From the NCBI GenBank assembly GCA_049322755.1, contig JBMOQX010000037.1, positions 62,001-126,000 on the forward strand: a DNA stretch of 64,000 bases. The letters are read 5' to 3'. Numbering within the stretch: position 1 is the stretch's first letter; every line of letters begins with the position of its first letter. Under the pieces are notes generated by a model. The model was not told the DNA's origin. It worked only from the letters and a program-made list of their open reading frames with translations, and made no database searches. This stretch comes from DATIUV01 sp049322755 (lineage in GTDB: Bacteria; Pseudomonadota; Gammaproteobacteria; Burkholderiales; UBA6910). Below, in pieces: positions 44,438 through 53,417 of the stretch. A program made the position numbers and the translations under genes.

Positions 44438-45492
44438 GAATACAAGGGCTTAGCATCTGCCGCTGACCCCTTCTCCTTCTGCAACGTAGCCAAATCGTAA
44501 TCGCCGATCAGCGCATCGAGTCGGTTTGCGGCTTTCGCGAGATGGTCCGGCGCTAAATGTGCATAGCGCTCGACCATCACTGAAGACCGCCAGCCCCCCA
44601 ACCGCTGCAGCTCATGCGTCGGCGTGCCCGATTGGCGATGCCACGTTGCCCAGGTGTGCCGTGTATCGTGCCAGCGAAAATTCTCGATCCCCGCACGCTT
44701 CAAAGCTTTTCTCCAGGCCCGCGTATTGGCAGTTGCAAGCGGTTTCCCGGCGTACGTGAACACGCGCTGCGGATGCTTGCCGAGCTGCCGGCGTAAGACC
44801 TCCAGCGCGGTCGCGTTAAGCGGCACGGCGATCGGCTTCCCGTTCTTGGATTGATCCGCATCAACCCAGGCATGACCCGCTTCCAGGTCCACGTGCGACC
44901 ACTCCAGACCGAGGACGTTGGCCTGCCGCAATCCCGTCGCAAACGCGAAGATCACGACGTCGCGCTGATGTTGCGGCAACTCGCTGAGAAGCGTTTCTGC
45001 TTGCTCCACAGTGATCGAGCGTTCCCTTCCCGGGCTTTCCTTGAACAGCTTCACCTTCGGCGCCTTGTCGATCCACTCCCATTCGTCGCGTGAACGAAGG
45101 AGAATGGCTCTGACCAGTGCTAGGTAGCGGTTCACCGTAGCCTTGCCCGCCGTCTTCAGTTTCTCGGCCTTGATGCCGTCGACCACATCGAGCGTAATTT
45201 CGTCGAGCATCAAATTTCCTAAGAACGGATCGAGCCAGCGAAGCTTCTTGATGTCTTCCTGGTGCGTCGCCTTCTCCGCGGTTTCGGCAAGCCAGCGAAC
45301 CACCGCTTCCTTCCATGCGCGACGCGGCTTGACGCCGAGCCGCTGTTGCTCCCACAGCGATACTTTCAGCTTGTCGTGGTACTCCTGGGCTTGAGATTTG
45401 TCTTCAGTCCCAGTGCTGCGCTGTATTGTTGTTCCGCTGTGGCTGATCTTGACCCACCAGTGCGGTGAGTCGTTGCGTTTGTAGAGTGACAT
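44395..45492 (-). CDS. int: Tyrosine integrase of island 2
   Basis: The 365-residue recombinase has a SAM-like core-binding domain near residues 60-150 and the catalytic set R in FATGLRQANVLGLEW, H-x2-R in FRWHDTRHTWATWHR, a W in GGWRSSVMV and Y in VERYAHLAP. The last codons (LPDLGSNQGPAD) are the antisense of the tRNA-Asn sequence, so the gene ends inside attL with its stop in the anticodon loop. This ties the enzyme directly to tRNA-Asn as target. Confidence 0.93.
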   Translation of the reverse strand: MSLYKRNDSPHWWVKISHSGTTIQRSTGTEDKSQAQEYHDKLKVSLWEQQRLGVKPRRAWKEAVVRWLAETAEKATHQEDIKKLRWLDPFLGNLMLDEITLDVVDGIKAEKLKTAGKATVNRYLALVRAILLRSRDEWEWIDKAPKVKLFKESPGRERSITVEQAETLLSELPQHQRDVVIFAFATGLRQANVLGLEWSHVDLEAGHAWVDADQSKNGKPIAVPLNATALEVLRRQLGKHPQRVFTYAGKPLATANTRAWRKALKRAGIENFRWHDTRHTWATWHRQSGTPTHELQRLGGWRSSVMVERYAHLAPDHLAKAANRLDALIGDYDLATLQKEKGSAADAKPLYSWLPDLGSNQGPAD

Positions 45493-45692
45493 GCTTCCAA
45501 CTCCTTGCGTTCACTCTGCAACACACGCCGCGGGTATTGTGACCGGATGTGCTCGACGAGGTCAACGTCGACGAACACCCAGCACTTGCCGATCTTCGCG
45601 CCCGGAATCTCCCCAGTGCGCGCTTTCTCTTGCAGCGTCACCGGGTGGATGTGCAGGAACGCAGCGGCAGCTTGCAGATCGAGCGTGTTCAT
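45366..45692 (-). CDS. AlpA-like HTH DNA-binding protein
   Basis: The 108-residue protein has an excisionase-type HTH (LQAAAAFLHIHPVTLQEKAR, then TGEIPGAKIGKCWVFVDVDLVEHI) in the first 55 residues. The rest overlaps the integrase start by 127 bases and may not be functional sequence in its own right. It probably controls integrase expression or excision. Confidence 0.75.
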   Translation of the reverse strand: MNTLDLQAAAAFLHIHPVTLQEKARTGEIPGAKIGKCWVFVDVDLVEHIRSQYPRRVLQSERKELEACHSTNATTHRTGGSRSATAEQQYSAALGLKTNLKPRSTTTS

Positions 45693-45725
45693 GGCGCTAG
45701 ACCTTCGGGCATGTATTGCGATTGC

Positions 45726-46727
45726 TCACCTTCCCAGATACACGGCAGTGATCTGCTCGCGACCGTGACCCATCTCCTGGCTGATGGCGACGCGCGCCTC
45801 GTGATCGATGACTTTCTGCTCGCGCGTGAGCTGTTTCGACGTCGGTCCACCGCGCGCCGGGCATTCCCAGCCGGTCAATTCTTTGTAGCGCGCCTGGGCG
45901 TAGAAATGCCGATGCCCGTGAAAGGCATGAATACCGATTCGCTCGCACTCGTAACGAAAATGTTTGAGGTAGTCGATGTATGTCGCGAAACGCGATGGGA
46001 TCAGGCTCTTGCCCTTGGCGACCGCCTTCGCTTCGTCGACGATTTGCCGCTGCTCGGGCGTGCCAATGGGAATCTCGCGCGGCCGGCCGCCCTTGGTCCA
46101 GGAATCCTTGAGCACGAGTCGGTCGCCGCGATCCGCCCACTTCGGGATGATCTTGATTGATTCCTCCCGCCGCAGCCCGAACGCGGCTTGTAGGCGCAGC
46201 GAGATCTTTATGCTTTCGGTCCGAATGTCCTCGATTGCCTTGACCGCGAGCTCGCGTGCTTTCGAGACGTTGGTGACATACACGCGATCCGGAATGTCGT
46301 AGGCGGCATTGCTACGGGCAATGATGTTCTCCTTGCCGGTCTTCTGCGCCCACCAGCGCAACGCCGACATGCGGTTCTTGATGGTGCCGGCAGAGAGGTT
46401 CTCGGCAAGCCAGCGCTCGACGAGCTTCTCGACATGCTTCGGCTTGAGGCTGTGCGCATTCATGTGCCGGAAGCCCATTCCGTCGAGTTGATTGGCGATA
46501 AGGTCCAGGATGTGTTCCCGATCCGCTTGGGTGGCATAGCTGCCATCACGGTTATGCCGGCAGAGCTGCTTCAAGTCGTAGTTGAGATCGCGCATCGAGA
46601 ATTCCCCCTTGGGCCGTGGGTGAGGTGGTTTACGTGCCGGCGCATCCGTGTCGGCGATGTGTCGAAGCATCGCCGCCAGGCTTGGCAGCGGAGGCGCCGA
46701 ACGAGGTGGTCTGCCGTTGAACCGCAT
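45726..46727 (-). CDS. Integrase-domain protein (Integrase_1 type)
   Basis: The 333-residue protein has a phage-integrase SAM-like N-terminal domain (NLSAGTIKNRMSALRWWAQK) and a C-terminal recombinase-like domain with the arginine in LRLQAAFGLRREESIKI, HAFHGHRHFYAQARYKELT and a final GHGREQITAVYLGR holding a possible nucleophile tyrosine. It fits the Integrase_1/Phage_int_SAM_2 proteins common in proteobacterial islands. ATG 46727 follows a strong GGAGG. Its role beside the primary integrase is unknown. Confidence 0.78.
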   Translation of the reverse strand: MRFNGRPPRSAPPLPSLAAMLRHIADTDAPARKPPHPRPKGEFSMRDLNYDLKQLCRHNRDGSYATQADREHILDLIANQLDGMGFRHMNAHSLKPKHVEKLVERWLAENLSAGTIKNRMSALRWWAQKTGKENIIARSNAAYDIPDRVYVTNVSKARELAVKAIEDIRTESIKISLRLQAAFGLRREESIKIIPKWADRGDRLVLKDSWTKGGRPREIPIGTPEQRQIVDEAKAVAKGKSLIPSRFATYIDYLKHFRYECERIGIHAFHGHRHFYAQARYKELTGWECPARGGPTSKQLTREQKVIDHEARVAISQEMGHGREQITAVYLGR

Positions 46728-48007
46728 GATTCCTCCTTCAAGAGAGCGTCGCGTTGGTCCGTTCAATCTTTCCTGCTCGACTGCAATGGTGTCGGTCTGT
46801 CGGGTAAGTGTTTCTGCTCGCCTGGGGCGCCAGTGGCAGCCACAGGGGAAACTGCTGAGCACGGGACACCACTCCCGTTTTGTGCGGTTGGTTTGCTGCT
46901 CGCCGGCGTCGCACAGCGCTTACTTGGCGTCGCGATGGGCGCTTCCCCGGGGAAGCGCCGATCGCGAGAGCCATTAACCCAGGGCTCAAGGAGCGCCGTT
47001 AAGGCGCGTCTGTTTGATCCGTTACGCGAATCATTCGGCGAGGAGCGTTGCGCTCCTCGCGGCAGAGGACGTGATGGCCTTCCAAGAGGCCATCACGTAA
47101 TTCGGAGCCCTCGATCACGCGACGGAATGCCGCGTAGAGGCAGAGACGGTGGCACTGCGCGCGTACGTCACTAGCGGTTGGCTAGTGCACGACGCGCGCG
47201 ATGCGCTATGCGCGCGCGCTACGACCTCACGCCACGTCGTGCAGCGGGCTTGTGGCCCGCGCACGAGCGGCGCGAAGGTCTCGCGCAGCACGCGCCGCCG
47301 GTGGGCGGCAATCTCAGGGTTGTGGCTCGGATGAAGGCCGCCGACGCCCTGCGATGCTCCGCGGGCGTTGCGGCGGTGCAGGCGCCAACGCTCATGGCAG
47401 CGGACGATGCGAAGGTCCCCACCGTACGGACGGGGACGCGCGTAAGGAGCACGCGCACAGACAGTCGCGCCGCTTCCGTTACCCTGAGGTTGCACCGACG
47501 TATCGGTCCAGCGTCTGGCGCACGTGACCGTTACGTCGCTTTAGGACGCTTTCGCGCCCGTGGCCGAGGCAACTGACAACGTTGCGTGGCCGCTCTTGAA
47601 GAACCGGGTGCTCACGTTGGACGCGAACACCTGGCCATCCCGCGCGGGATGTCTTCGAGGAGGTCGCCCGAAGGACTTCCTCCTCCGACTTCGCCACCGT
47701 CAAAGGACGGTGACTGTTGCTTCGACCGTCAAGGGGGGACGGCCTCTGTTGCACTTACAGCATCTGCAATGCCCGATCCGGTGGATCGGTAAGAGTAGTG
47801 TCTGAGGCTTGCCTTCGCCGCCCTCGATGGACGGCCAGGGATGGCCAGCTTCCTGTAAATCGAGACCGACTCTACTCCGTCACTTTTCTTCGCGTCAATG
47901 GGCCGGGGGGAAAGTCGGCTTGACAACGGTTGCGCCCCTTGCGAAAGGGTCCGAGGCGACCTGCCTTCGAAGATTAGCGCGCGCCGAACGACACTCGTCC
48001 GTCGGGT
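46728..48007. other. 1.3-kb gene-poor, hairpin-rich region
   Basis: No convincing coding gene is visible. From 46930 to 47456 there are at least nine inverted repeats, listed in the hairpin entry. From about 47460 to 48007 I see no gene and no strong structure. Confidence 0.6.
46930..47456. repeat. Array of nine hairpins
   Basis: Stems: 46930-46967 (38-bp palindrome, 18 of 19 pairs); 46993-47007 (5 bp); 47038-47060 (10 bp, three-base loop); 47069-47098 (12 bp, six-base loop); 47169-47187 (7 bp); 47193-47218 (8 bp, alternating CG); 47238-47265 (11 bp with one bulge); 47415-47437 (6 bp with inner CCGTACGG); 47438-47456 (6 bp). The strand of any transcript is unknown. Confidence 0.8.
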
Positions 48008-48259
48008 CTATCGCCCCTTGCGCTTAGTCCGTACTGCTGCAACTGTCTTGTTGATTAGCGCTTGAACGTCGTCGCCGGCCAAATCAGCGTTTCGCCGCTT
48101 CACATCGGCAGCAGTCTGCTTCAGGATTTCCTTCTGTACTGCTCGCTCAACGAACTTCGAGAGATCGTCGTCTCGCATTCCATGGTCTGAGAGGAACGAG
48201 CGCAAGGATTGGTCGGTCTCCCGAGAAACCGTCACTGTCCAACGAATTGTCGTGTCCAT
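48008..48259 (-). CDS. Ribbon-helix-helix protein (XACb0070-like)
   Basis: The 83-residue protein (IRWTVTVSRETDQSLRSFLS, then DLSKFVERAVQKEIL) has the strand-helix-helix pattern of ribbon-helix-helix DNA-binding proteins often found on islands, some as antitoxins. No partner toxin is visible next to it on either side. The start ATG 48259 is the first in frame. Confidence 0.7.
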   Translation of the reverse strand: MDTTIRWTVTVSRETDQSLRSFLSDHGMRDDDLSKFVERAVQKEILKQTAADVKRRNADLAGDDVQALINKTVAAVRTKRKGR

Positions 48260-48374
48260 CGATAAGGTCCTAAGCCCTCATCTTCCAGGCTTGAGCATAG
48301 CGCCGATGGCGCTACGATTGTTCGTCAGGTTCGACCGAGGAAACGCTCGTGGAACTGCTGAATAGCCAAACGCG

Positions 48375-48629
48375 ATGATCAGAAACGGCGACTTGCTTCG
48401 CTTTACTTCCGACGAAATAGACGAGTTTCGATCTGCAGGGCTAGACGTAGCACACGTCCGGACGATCGAAGACTTCGGCGCGGCGGTTGCAGCGTGGTGC
48501 GACTTGCTTGCCGAGGTCCGCCCCGACTTGCTCGAAAAGGTCGCGCACGCGATGGCAGAGGCGCGAGGTGTCAAGCTGCCTCCGAAGCTGAAGGTCTACG
48601 ACGGCGGAACCGGAGCAGACAAATCTTGA
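48375..48629 (+). CDS. Small hypothetical protein
   Basis: An 84-residue protein with acidic and helical segments (LLRFTSDEIDEFRSAGLDVA, LLEKVAHAMAEARG). No family recognised. It is divergent from the RHH gene by 115 bases. Confidence 0.5.
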   Translation: MIRNGDLLRFTSDEIDEFRSAGLDVAHVRTIEDFGAAVAAWCDLLAEVRPDLLEKVAHAMAEARGVKLPPKLKVYDGGTGADKS

Positions 48630-48950
48630 AGAAGAGCTGCGCGATGGCACAACCGAGCAGCGACACTTTCGGCTAAGCACTGCCAGACACTATTCCGTAT
48701 CCGCTGGCCACTGATTCGGAAAGAGGTACCCGAGCGACCGGAGGAGCAAGGCGAATGAGATCGGACCTCTTGATGATTCGCAAATGCCCCGACCAGCCGC
48801 ACTCTTTCCGCTTTCGGGACGAGCACCGATGACGAGCCGCCCCCCGCGCATTCTCAAGCACGGCCGCGTCGCGGCACTGCTTGTGCGCGCCGTATTGACG
48901 CAGCGGCGTCCGATTCCTTCCCTCCCAGCGGGCCAGCGCCACGACCGAGC
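48630..48950. other. Interval without recognisable gene
   Basis: About 320 bases between the small hypothetical gene and the end of the nuclease-helicase gene. Short frames exist but none has a credible start or conserved pattern. Confidence 0.4.
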
Positions 48951-51900
48951 TTATAACGTGGCCGGGTCGATGAACTTGGCCAGCTCCACGTAGCGGCAGA
49001 TCGCGTTCGCGAGTTGCATCTGACGAGGGCTCTTGCATTCTGGCTCGAACAGGCGCGGGCTGGCGACGACGATGCAAGCACACCGCGCACGGGACGTGGC
49101 GACGTTCAGGCGGTTCATGCTATACAAGAACTCCATGCCGCGTGGCGCATCTTCGGGCGTTGAAGTGGCCATGGAGTAAATCACGACGGGGGCTTCCTGG
49201 CCCTGGAACTTGTCGACCGTGCCCACGCGAATGCCCCGCGGCTCGAGGAGCTCACCGAGGAGCGAAACCTGCGCGTTGTACGGCGCAACGACGAGAATGT
49301 CGTGCGGGGTCATCGATTGGGCTTCGCCGCGGCTGTCAATCCAGCGGCCGCCGTCTCGCAGCAAGCCGGTTGCGAGGCGCTCGACAACCTCGACCTCCTC
49401 ATAAGCTGAGCTTTGGTTGCCCTCGTGCGCCACGCCGGCGATCCAGAGGCCCGCACCCTCGATCGGCGCCGTTCCGACCAGCACCTGCCGCTCGAGACCG
49501 GGCCGCGAGCGCAACCGACCCTCGTAGAATACTTCCGAGGTGAAGGCACAGAGCTCCGGCGCGAGCCGCCATGTCTCGGGCAGGAAGATGCCGCGGTCGG
49601 GCGGCATGGTCGTGTGACCATGGAGCATGTGCTCGAGCGCCGAGAGGTCGGCGCCTTCGGGATGCGTGCCCTGCTGCGGCTGTTCGAGCTGCTGGGGATC
49701 GCCGAGGAGCACGATGCTGCGAGCGCCCTGGGATGCCGCGAGAACGTTCGCGAGCGACATCTGGCCCGCCTCGTCGACGATGAGAACATCTGCCAATGCC
49801 AAGGCTTCCGGTCGCGCCCAGAGCCACTGCGTGCCGCCGAGAACCTGGGCTCGCCCGTCGCGAAGGCGGGCGATGGCGTCGTCGTTGTTGATTGTCTCCT
49901 CCATGCCCGATGGAGGGTCGGTCTTCGTGGTGACCTTTTGCAGGCATCTAACCTCGCGCCCGAGGTCCGCCGCGACTTTCTTCACCATGTTGAGCAAGTT
50001 GAGGATGACCTTGTGGCTGACGCCGGTCACTCCGATTCGCGCTCCGCGGCGCACGAGCTCGCAGATCATGTGCGCGCCGGTGAACGTCTTGCCGGCGCCC
50101 GGCGGACCTTGCACAGGAAGGATGGTGTCGTCGAGCTCGGGAGCGATGCGAACGGCGAATTGCAACGCCGACTCGCCGGGTCCTTGTTGAAAGGCTCCGC
50201 CTCGCAACCGCGGCGGCCGTCCCCACAGGAGCTGGCGCGCGGCCTGGTACTGGGTGCCGCCGGCAATTCCGTCCTGGATCACGTCGTCCGCGATCCGAAG
50301 GAGGGCGTCGGCGAGGATCTCTGTATTGACCACCGCGTGCGCAAAGACGGCCGTCGGGTGAACCTGTGCTTGCGCGCCGCGCTTCTTGACATCGACCGTG
50401 CGCGCAACGCGGTCAATGGCTTCTACGGAGCCGAAGTCGGTGCCGTCCGTCAGATGCAGCGCATCGCCTTCCCGGACATCGGTGTCCTGCAGCGGATAAC
50501 TGTAACTATCGATCGGACTCTTCGCGGTTCCTCCGACACGCGCAGACAACGTCATCCCGGAAATCGCCGCCTTCTCGTCGAGAAGCTCGTCATCCGTCAG
50601 GTCGCGCAGCCTGAAGAATTCCCACCACGGCGCCTTATCCTCGCGCCGATGCCAGTCGAGCAGCTGTGCGAGCAGCCAGCGTGCCTGCTGCTCCTCGTCG
50701 CGGTCCTTGCTGTCCGCAGGAACGTCGGCGGTCAGAGCGGCCAACCGAGCTCGCACTTTTTGCGCGCGCTCGTCGATCTTCTCTGGTGCTGCGCCGTCTT
50801 GCTGTGCGGGCCGCGGGACCGGCGTGCCTGCCTGTTCCAGCGATGCACGCAACTGCTCCAACCATTCCCGAAGGCGCAGCGCGGACACGCAATCGTCGCG
50901 ATTGTAGCCCTCGACGAGCACGCGCACCTCGTCGTCTATCTCGTCTGCGGCGCCGAGTTCGATCGCGCGTTCGACCACCCGCAAACCCGCCCGCGCATCG
51001 GCGAGCGCGACGGATCGCTCGAAGCCGTAGAACGCTTCGAGGTCCTTGATCGAGTAGCTCTCGACGCTCGCGCGCAAGGCATGCCGGACCACGGCATAGA
51101 GGTCGACGAACAACGCGGCGCGAAGCATGCGATCGACGTCCGCCTCGCGGGTCGCGTACCGGCCCATCAGCCGCTTGAACGCCGCCGGCTCGTAAGGCGC
51201 GTAGTGATAGACGTGCATCGCGGGATCGGCCTCCCAGGCGCGCATGATTTCATCCACGGCCGTCTCGAACGCCACGCGCTCCTCGGCGTTGGAGTATGCC
51301 CACAACGCGCGCGACGCGAGCGCGCCGTCGGGTCCGACGCTCACGAGCCCGAAGAGGTATTCGCGACCGCCAGTGCCAGCGAAGGGATCTCCCTCGATGT
51401 CCATGAAGAGATCGCCGGGCGATGGTGCGGGCAAACGAGTGAGCCCTTGTCCGGCGATGACCGGCAGCAGCTCGTGCACGAGCGTCCCCTGTACTCGGGC
51501 CTCGAGTTGCACGCGAGCTTGCTCGCGCGCCCGGATATAGGTCTCCATCGCGCCGCGTCGCGGCTTGAATGGCAGAGGGACGGGCAGTGCGCCGAGCTGC
51601 GCAACCGTCGCCACGCCCGCAGCCTGCAGCTCCGTGCGCTGCAGGCGCGACGTGCCGGCGACGAGGCAAAGGTGATCGTCCTTGCGCCGGCGTTTGTCGC
51701 AATCGCTCCACCAGCGGCAGCTCTCGCAATGCTCGACCGGCTCGGGATAATTGGCCGCTGCGACTTCGCCCGCCGGTCGCAACATGGTCCGCTCAAGACG
51801 AGCGCGGATGAGCCTCAAGTACGCAGCGAAGTCCTGGAAGCGGAAGGTATTGAGAGGCGCATCGGGGTCCGGCGTGACGATGTGAAAGTTCTCCGGGATC

Positions 51901-52379
51901 ATGCCCTGCGCCAGGGTTAGTAGATCGGAGTAGAGCGCGAGCTGGAGCACCGCGCCGCCCTTGGTCTCCTTCGCGAGCTTCGTGTCGTACACCTCGTACG
52001 ACCAGGAGCCAAGAGCGCTCGGCGTCTTCATCCGAAGCAGCACGTCGGGGCGACCGAACCAACAGCCGTTCTGCAGCGCAGGCTGCAGAATCACATCAGT
52101 GCCAGAGCGCATCGCGTCCAGCGACCGATTAACCGCCTCCTCTCCCGTGTAGTCGGCCAGGTCGACGAGCTTCCGATCTTGGGAGCGCAACGAATCGGCA
52201 AACCGTCGCTCGTGGTCGAGCCCGCGCTCCCGGAGAAGCGCCAGCAGGGGGTCTACCCAGTTGGGAGGCTCGCGCTCACCACGCGCCACGGCCATGTCAA
52301 GCGCAGTGCGGTGCCGGCATCCGAGGAACCAAGACAGGTCCGAGGCGGAGAGTTGGGTCGCTGAAGGGGTCGCTTGCAT
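48951..52379 (-). CDS. RecB-like nuclease / SF1 helicase fusion (TM0106 family)
   Basis: The 1142-residue protein starts with a RecB-like nuclease domain (SDLSWFLGCRHRTALDMAVA; GRPDVLLR; YEVYDTKLAK; cysteine cluster CESCRWWSDC near residue 215), then an RNase H-like segment with LFMDIEGDPFAG near residue 325, and a C-terminal SF1 helicase with Walker A VQGPPGAGKTFTGA near residue 757, Walker B VDEAGQMS near 867, TVDKFQGQE and NVATSRAR. This layout is the TM0106 RecB-like/helicase family. It is divergent from the Vsr gene and probably acts in the defence cluster. ATG 52379 is the start; the frame upstream is not homologous. Confidence 0.88.
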   Translation of the reverse strand: MQATPSATQLSASDLSWFLGCRHRTALDMAVARGEREPPNWVDPLLALLRERGLDHERRFADSLRSQDRKLVDLADYTGEEAVNRSLDAMRSGTDVILQPALQNGCWFGRPDVLLRMKTPSALGSWSYEVYDTKLAKETKGGAVLQLALYSDLLTLAQGMIPENFHIVTPDPDAPLNTFRFQDFAAYLRLIRARLERTMLRPAGEVAAANYPEPVEHCESCRWWSDCDKRRRKDDHLCLVAGTSRLQRTELQAAGVATVAQLGALPVPLPFKPRRGAMETYIRAREQARVQLEARVQGTLVHELLPVIAGQGLTRLPAPSPGDLFMDIEGDPFAGTGGREYLFGLVSVGPDGALASRALWAYSNAEERVAFETAVDEIMRAWEADPAMHVYHYAPYEPAAFKRLMGRYATREADVDRMLRAALFVDLYAVVRHALRASVESYSIKDLEAFYGFERSVALADARAGLRVVERAIELGAADEIDDEVRVLVEGYNRDDCVSALRLREWLEQLRASLEQAGTPVPRPAQQDGAAPEKIDERAQKVRARLAALTADVPADSKDRDEEQQARWLLAQLLDWHRREDKAPWWEFFRLRDLTDDELLDEKAAISGMTLSARVGGTAKSPIDSYSYPLQDTDVREGDALHLTDGTDFGSVEAIDRVARTVDVKKRGAQAQVHPTAVFAHAVVNTEILADALLRIADDVIQDGIAGGTQYQAARQLLWGRPPRLRGGAFQQGPGESALQFAVRIAPELDDTILPVQGPPGAGKTFTGAHMICELVRRGARIGVTGVSHKVILNLLNMVKKVAADLGREVRCLQKVTTKTDPPSGMEETINNDDAIARLRDGRAQVLGGTQWLWARPEALALADVLIVDEAGQMSLANVLAASQGARSIVLLGDPQQLEQPQQGTHPEGADLSALEHMLHGHTTMPPDRGIFLPETWRLAPELCAFTSEVFYEGRLRSRPGLERQVLVGTAPIEGAGLWIAGVAHEGNQSSAYEEVEVVERLATGLLRDGGRWIDSRGEAQSMTPHDILVVAPYNAQVSLLGELLEPRGIRVGTVDKFQGQEAPVVIYSMATSTPEDAPRGMEFLYSMNRLNVATSRARCACIVVASPRLFEPECKSPRQMQLANAICRYVELAKFIDPATL

Positions 52380-52687
52380 GGCTACGGAAGTTGTACAGAA
52401 CTTGCGTCGCCGCGAGATTACCGCTTTAAGGTCATACCACCAACTGAAGCAGAGCTGAGCTTGGTCAGGGAGAGATTCGGAGGACAATTGCACATCCGCC
52501 CCTCGCCTAAGGCCCAGCATTCTTCGTTGGCTATGGCTTCTCTTCTCTCTGCGATTGTCCGGAACATTGCAGCTCTCGCATGAGGAGATCAGCAACCATC
52601 GAACGCCAGGGACCGATTGCGCACCGTGCATGCCATACGCGGTTCGTCGCCATTGCTTCGCGGGAAGCCTGCTTGGCGAACAGTCTC
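52380..52687. promoter_or_regulatory. Divergent region of the defence cluster
   Basis: About 308 bases between the nuclease-helicase start and the vsr start. It must hold both promoters; I could not pick a convincing pair. Confidence 0.4.
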
Positions 52688-53235
52688 ATGCGGCTGAGCA
52701 CAACCAGTTGGAGCAGAATGACGCTGGCGAAGACAGAGATGATGCGACGGATCCGGGGGCAAAACACGCGCCCGGAGCTGACCGTGCGACGGCTATTGCA
52801 CGGCTTGGGCTACCGCTTTCGCCTACACCGGAGAGACTTACCTGGTACCCCGGATATCGTGTTTCCCGCGCGAAGGGCAGTCATTCTGGTGCATGGATGC
52901 TTCTGGCATCAGCATTGGTGCCGACTGGGCCGCGTACCGAAAGGGAATCAGGCCTATTGGATTCCAAAGCTCGCGCGAAACGTCGAGCACGATAAGAAGG
53001 TGAGGCGGGGTCTTCGTAAGCTAGGGTGGCGAACGTTGATTGTGTGGGAGTGCGAAGTAGCTCGATACACCCTCGCGAGCCGGCTGCAGCGGTTTCTCGC
53101 TCCTGTAGGCGAGCCTTCAGGCCTGGCCCCGAACGAGGGCGGGCGCTTGACACGGCCTTCTATGTCACATAACATAAGGCACATGAGCCGCGGTCCGAGT
53201 AGACGGTTAGTCGTGGAGCTAGAGCCAGGTCTTAA
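52688..53235 (+). CDS. vsr: Very short patch repair endonuclease (Vsr), end unresolved
   Basis: Vsr nicks beside T:G mismatches that arise from deaminated 5-methylcytosine. The frame shows MRRIRGQNTRPELTVRRLLH, GYRFRLHRRDLPGTPDIVFP with the catalytic aspartate, VHGCFWHQHWC with the metal and histidine residues, and TLIVWECEVARY. ATG 52718 with a GGAG before it is an alternative start. The Vsr domain should end near 53105, but no stop codon comes before the assembly gap at 53236. It accompanies the cytosine methyltransferase at 55013. Confidence 0.88.
53147..53175 (+). promoter_or_regulatory. Promoter with palindrome before the RHH gene
   Basis: TTGACA (53147-53152) and TAACAT (53170-53175) are 17 bases apart inside the vsr reading frame. 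The inverted repeat TATGTCACATAACATA (53161-53176; 5-bp arms) covers the -10. Transcription would start near 53182, at the ATG 53183, giving a leaderless mRNA. Confidence 0.6.
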
Positions 53236-53406
53236 NNNNNNNNNNGACTCTACGCGACGTTAGCCCTCGACAGCCTCACCTTCAAGGACTGGCTCACAAA
53301 TCAGGCGGAGCGTTACATCTCTGATCGAGGCCAGGCTGAGCTGTTTGCTGCCGAACCGACGCCGAAGCCCTACATCAAGCCCCGCGAACGAAAGCGCCAT
53401 AAATAA
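53183..53406 (+). CDS. Small ribbon-helix-helix protein, interrupted by gap
   Basis: Before the gap the frame reads SRRLVVELEPGL; after it, in the frame from 53248, LYATLALDSLTFKDWLTNQ, ERYISDRGQAELF and a basic tail ending at TAA 53406. Joined, they make a strand-helix-helix protein of about 75 residues. The two halves are in frame only if the true gap is 2 modulo 3 bases (for example five), not ten. Likely a regulator of the restriction genes that follow by 11 bases. The joining is inference. Confidence 0.6.
53236..53245. other. Assembly gap (ten N)
   Basis: The N run falls inside the small RHH gene and after the Vsr domain. Its nominal length breaks the reading frame, so the true size is probably different. 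Confidence 0.98.
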
Positions 53407-53417
53407 GATGAAATCAT

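Noticed and set aside
46434..47174. 246-codon plus-strand frame across the hairpin region
   Set aside because: Half of it is antisense to the Integrase_1-type gene and the rest runs through palindromes; no protein-like pattern is visible.
46930..47456. CRISPR array
   Set aside because: The hairpins have different sequences and irregular spacing; there are no repeated units with spacers and no cas genes in the window.
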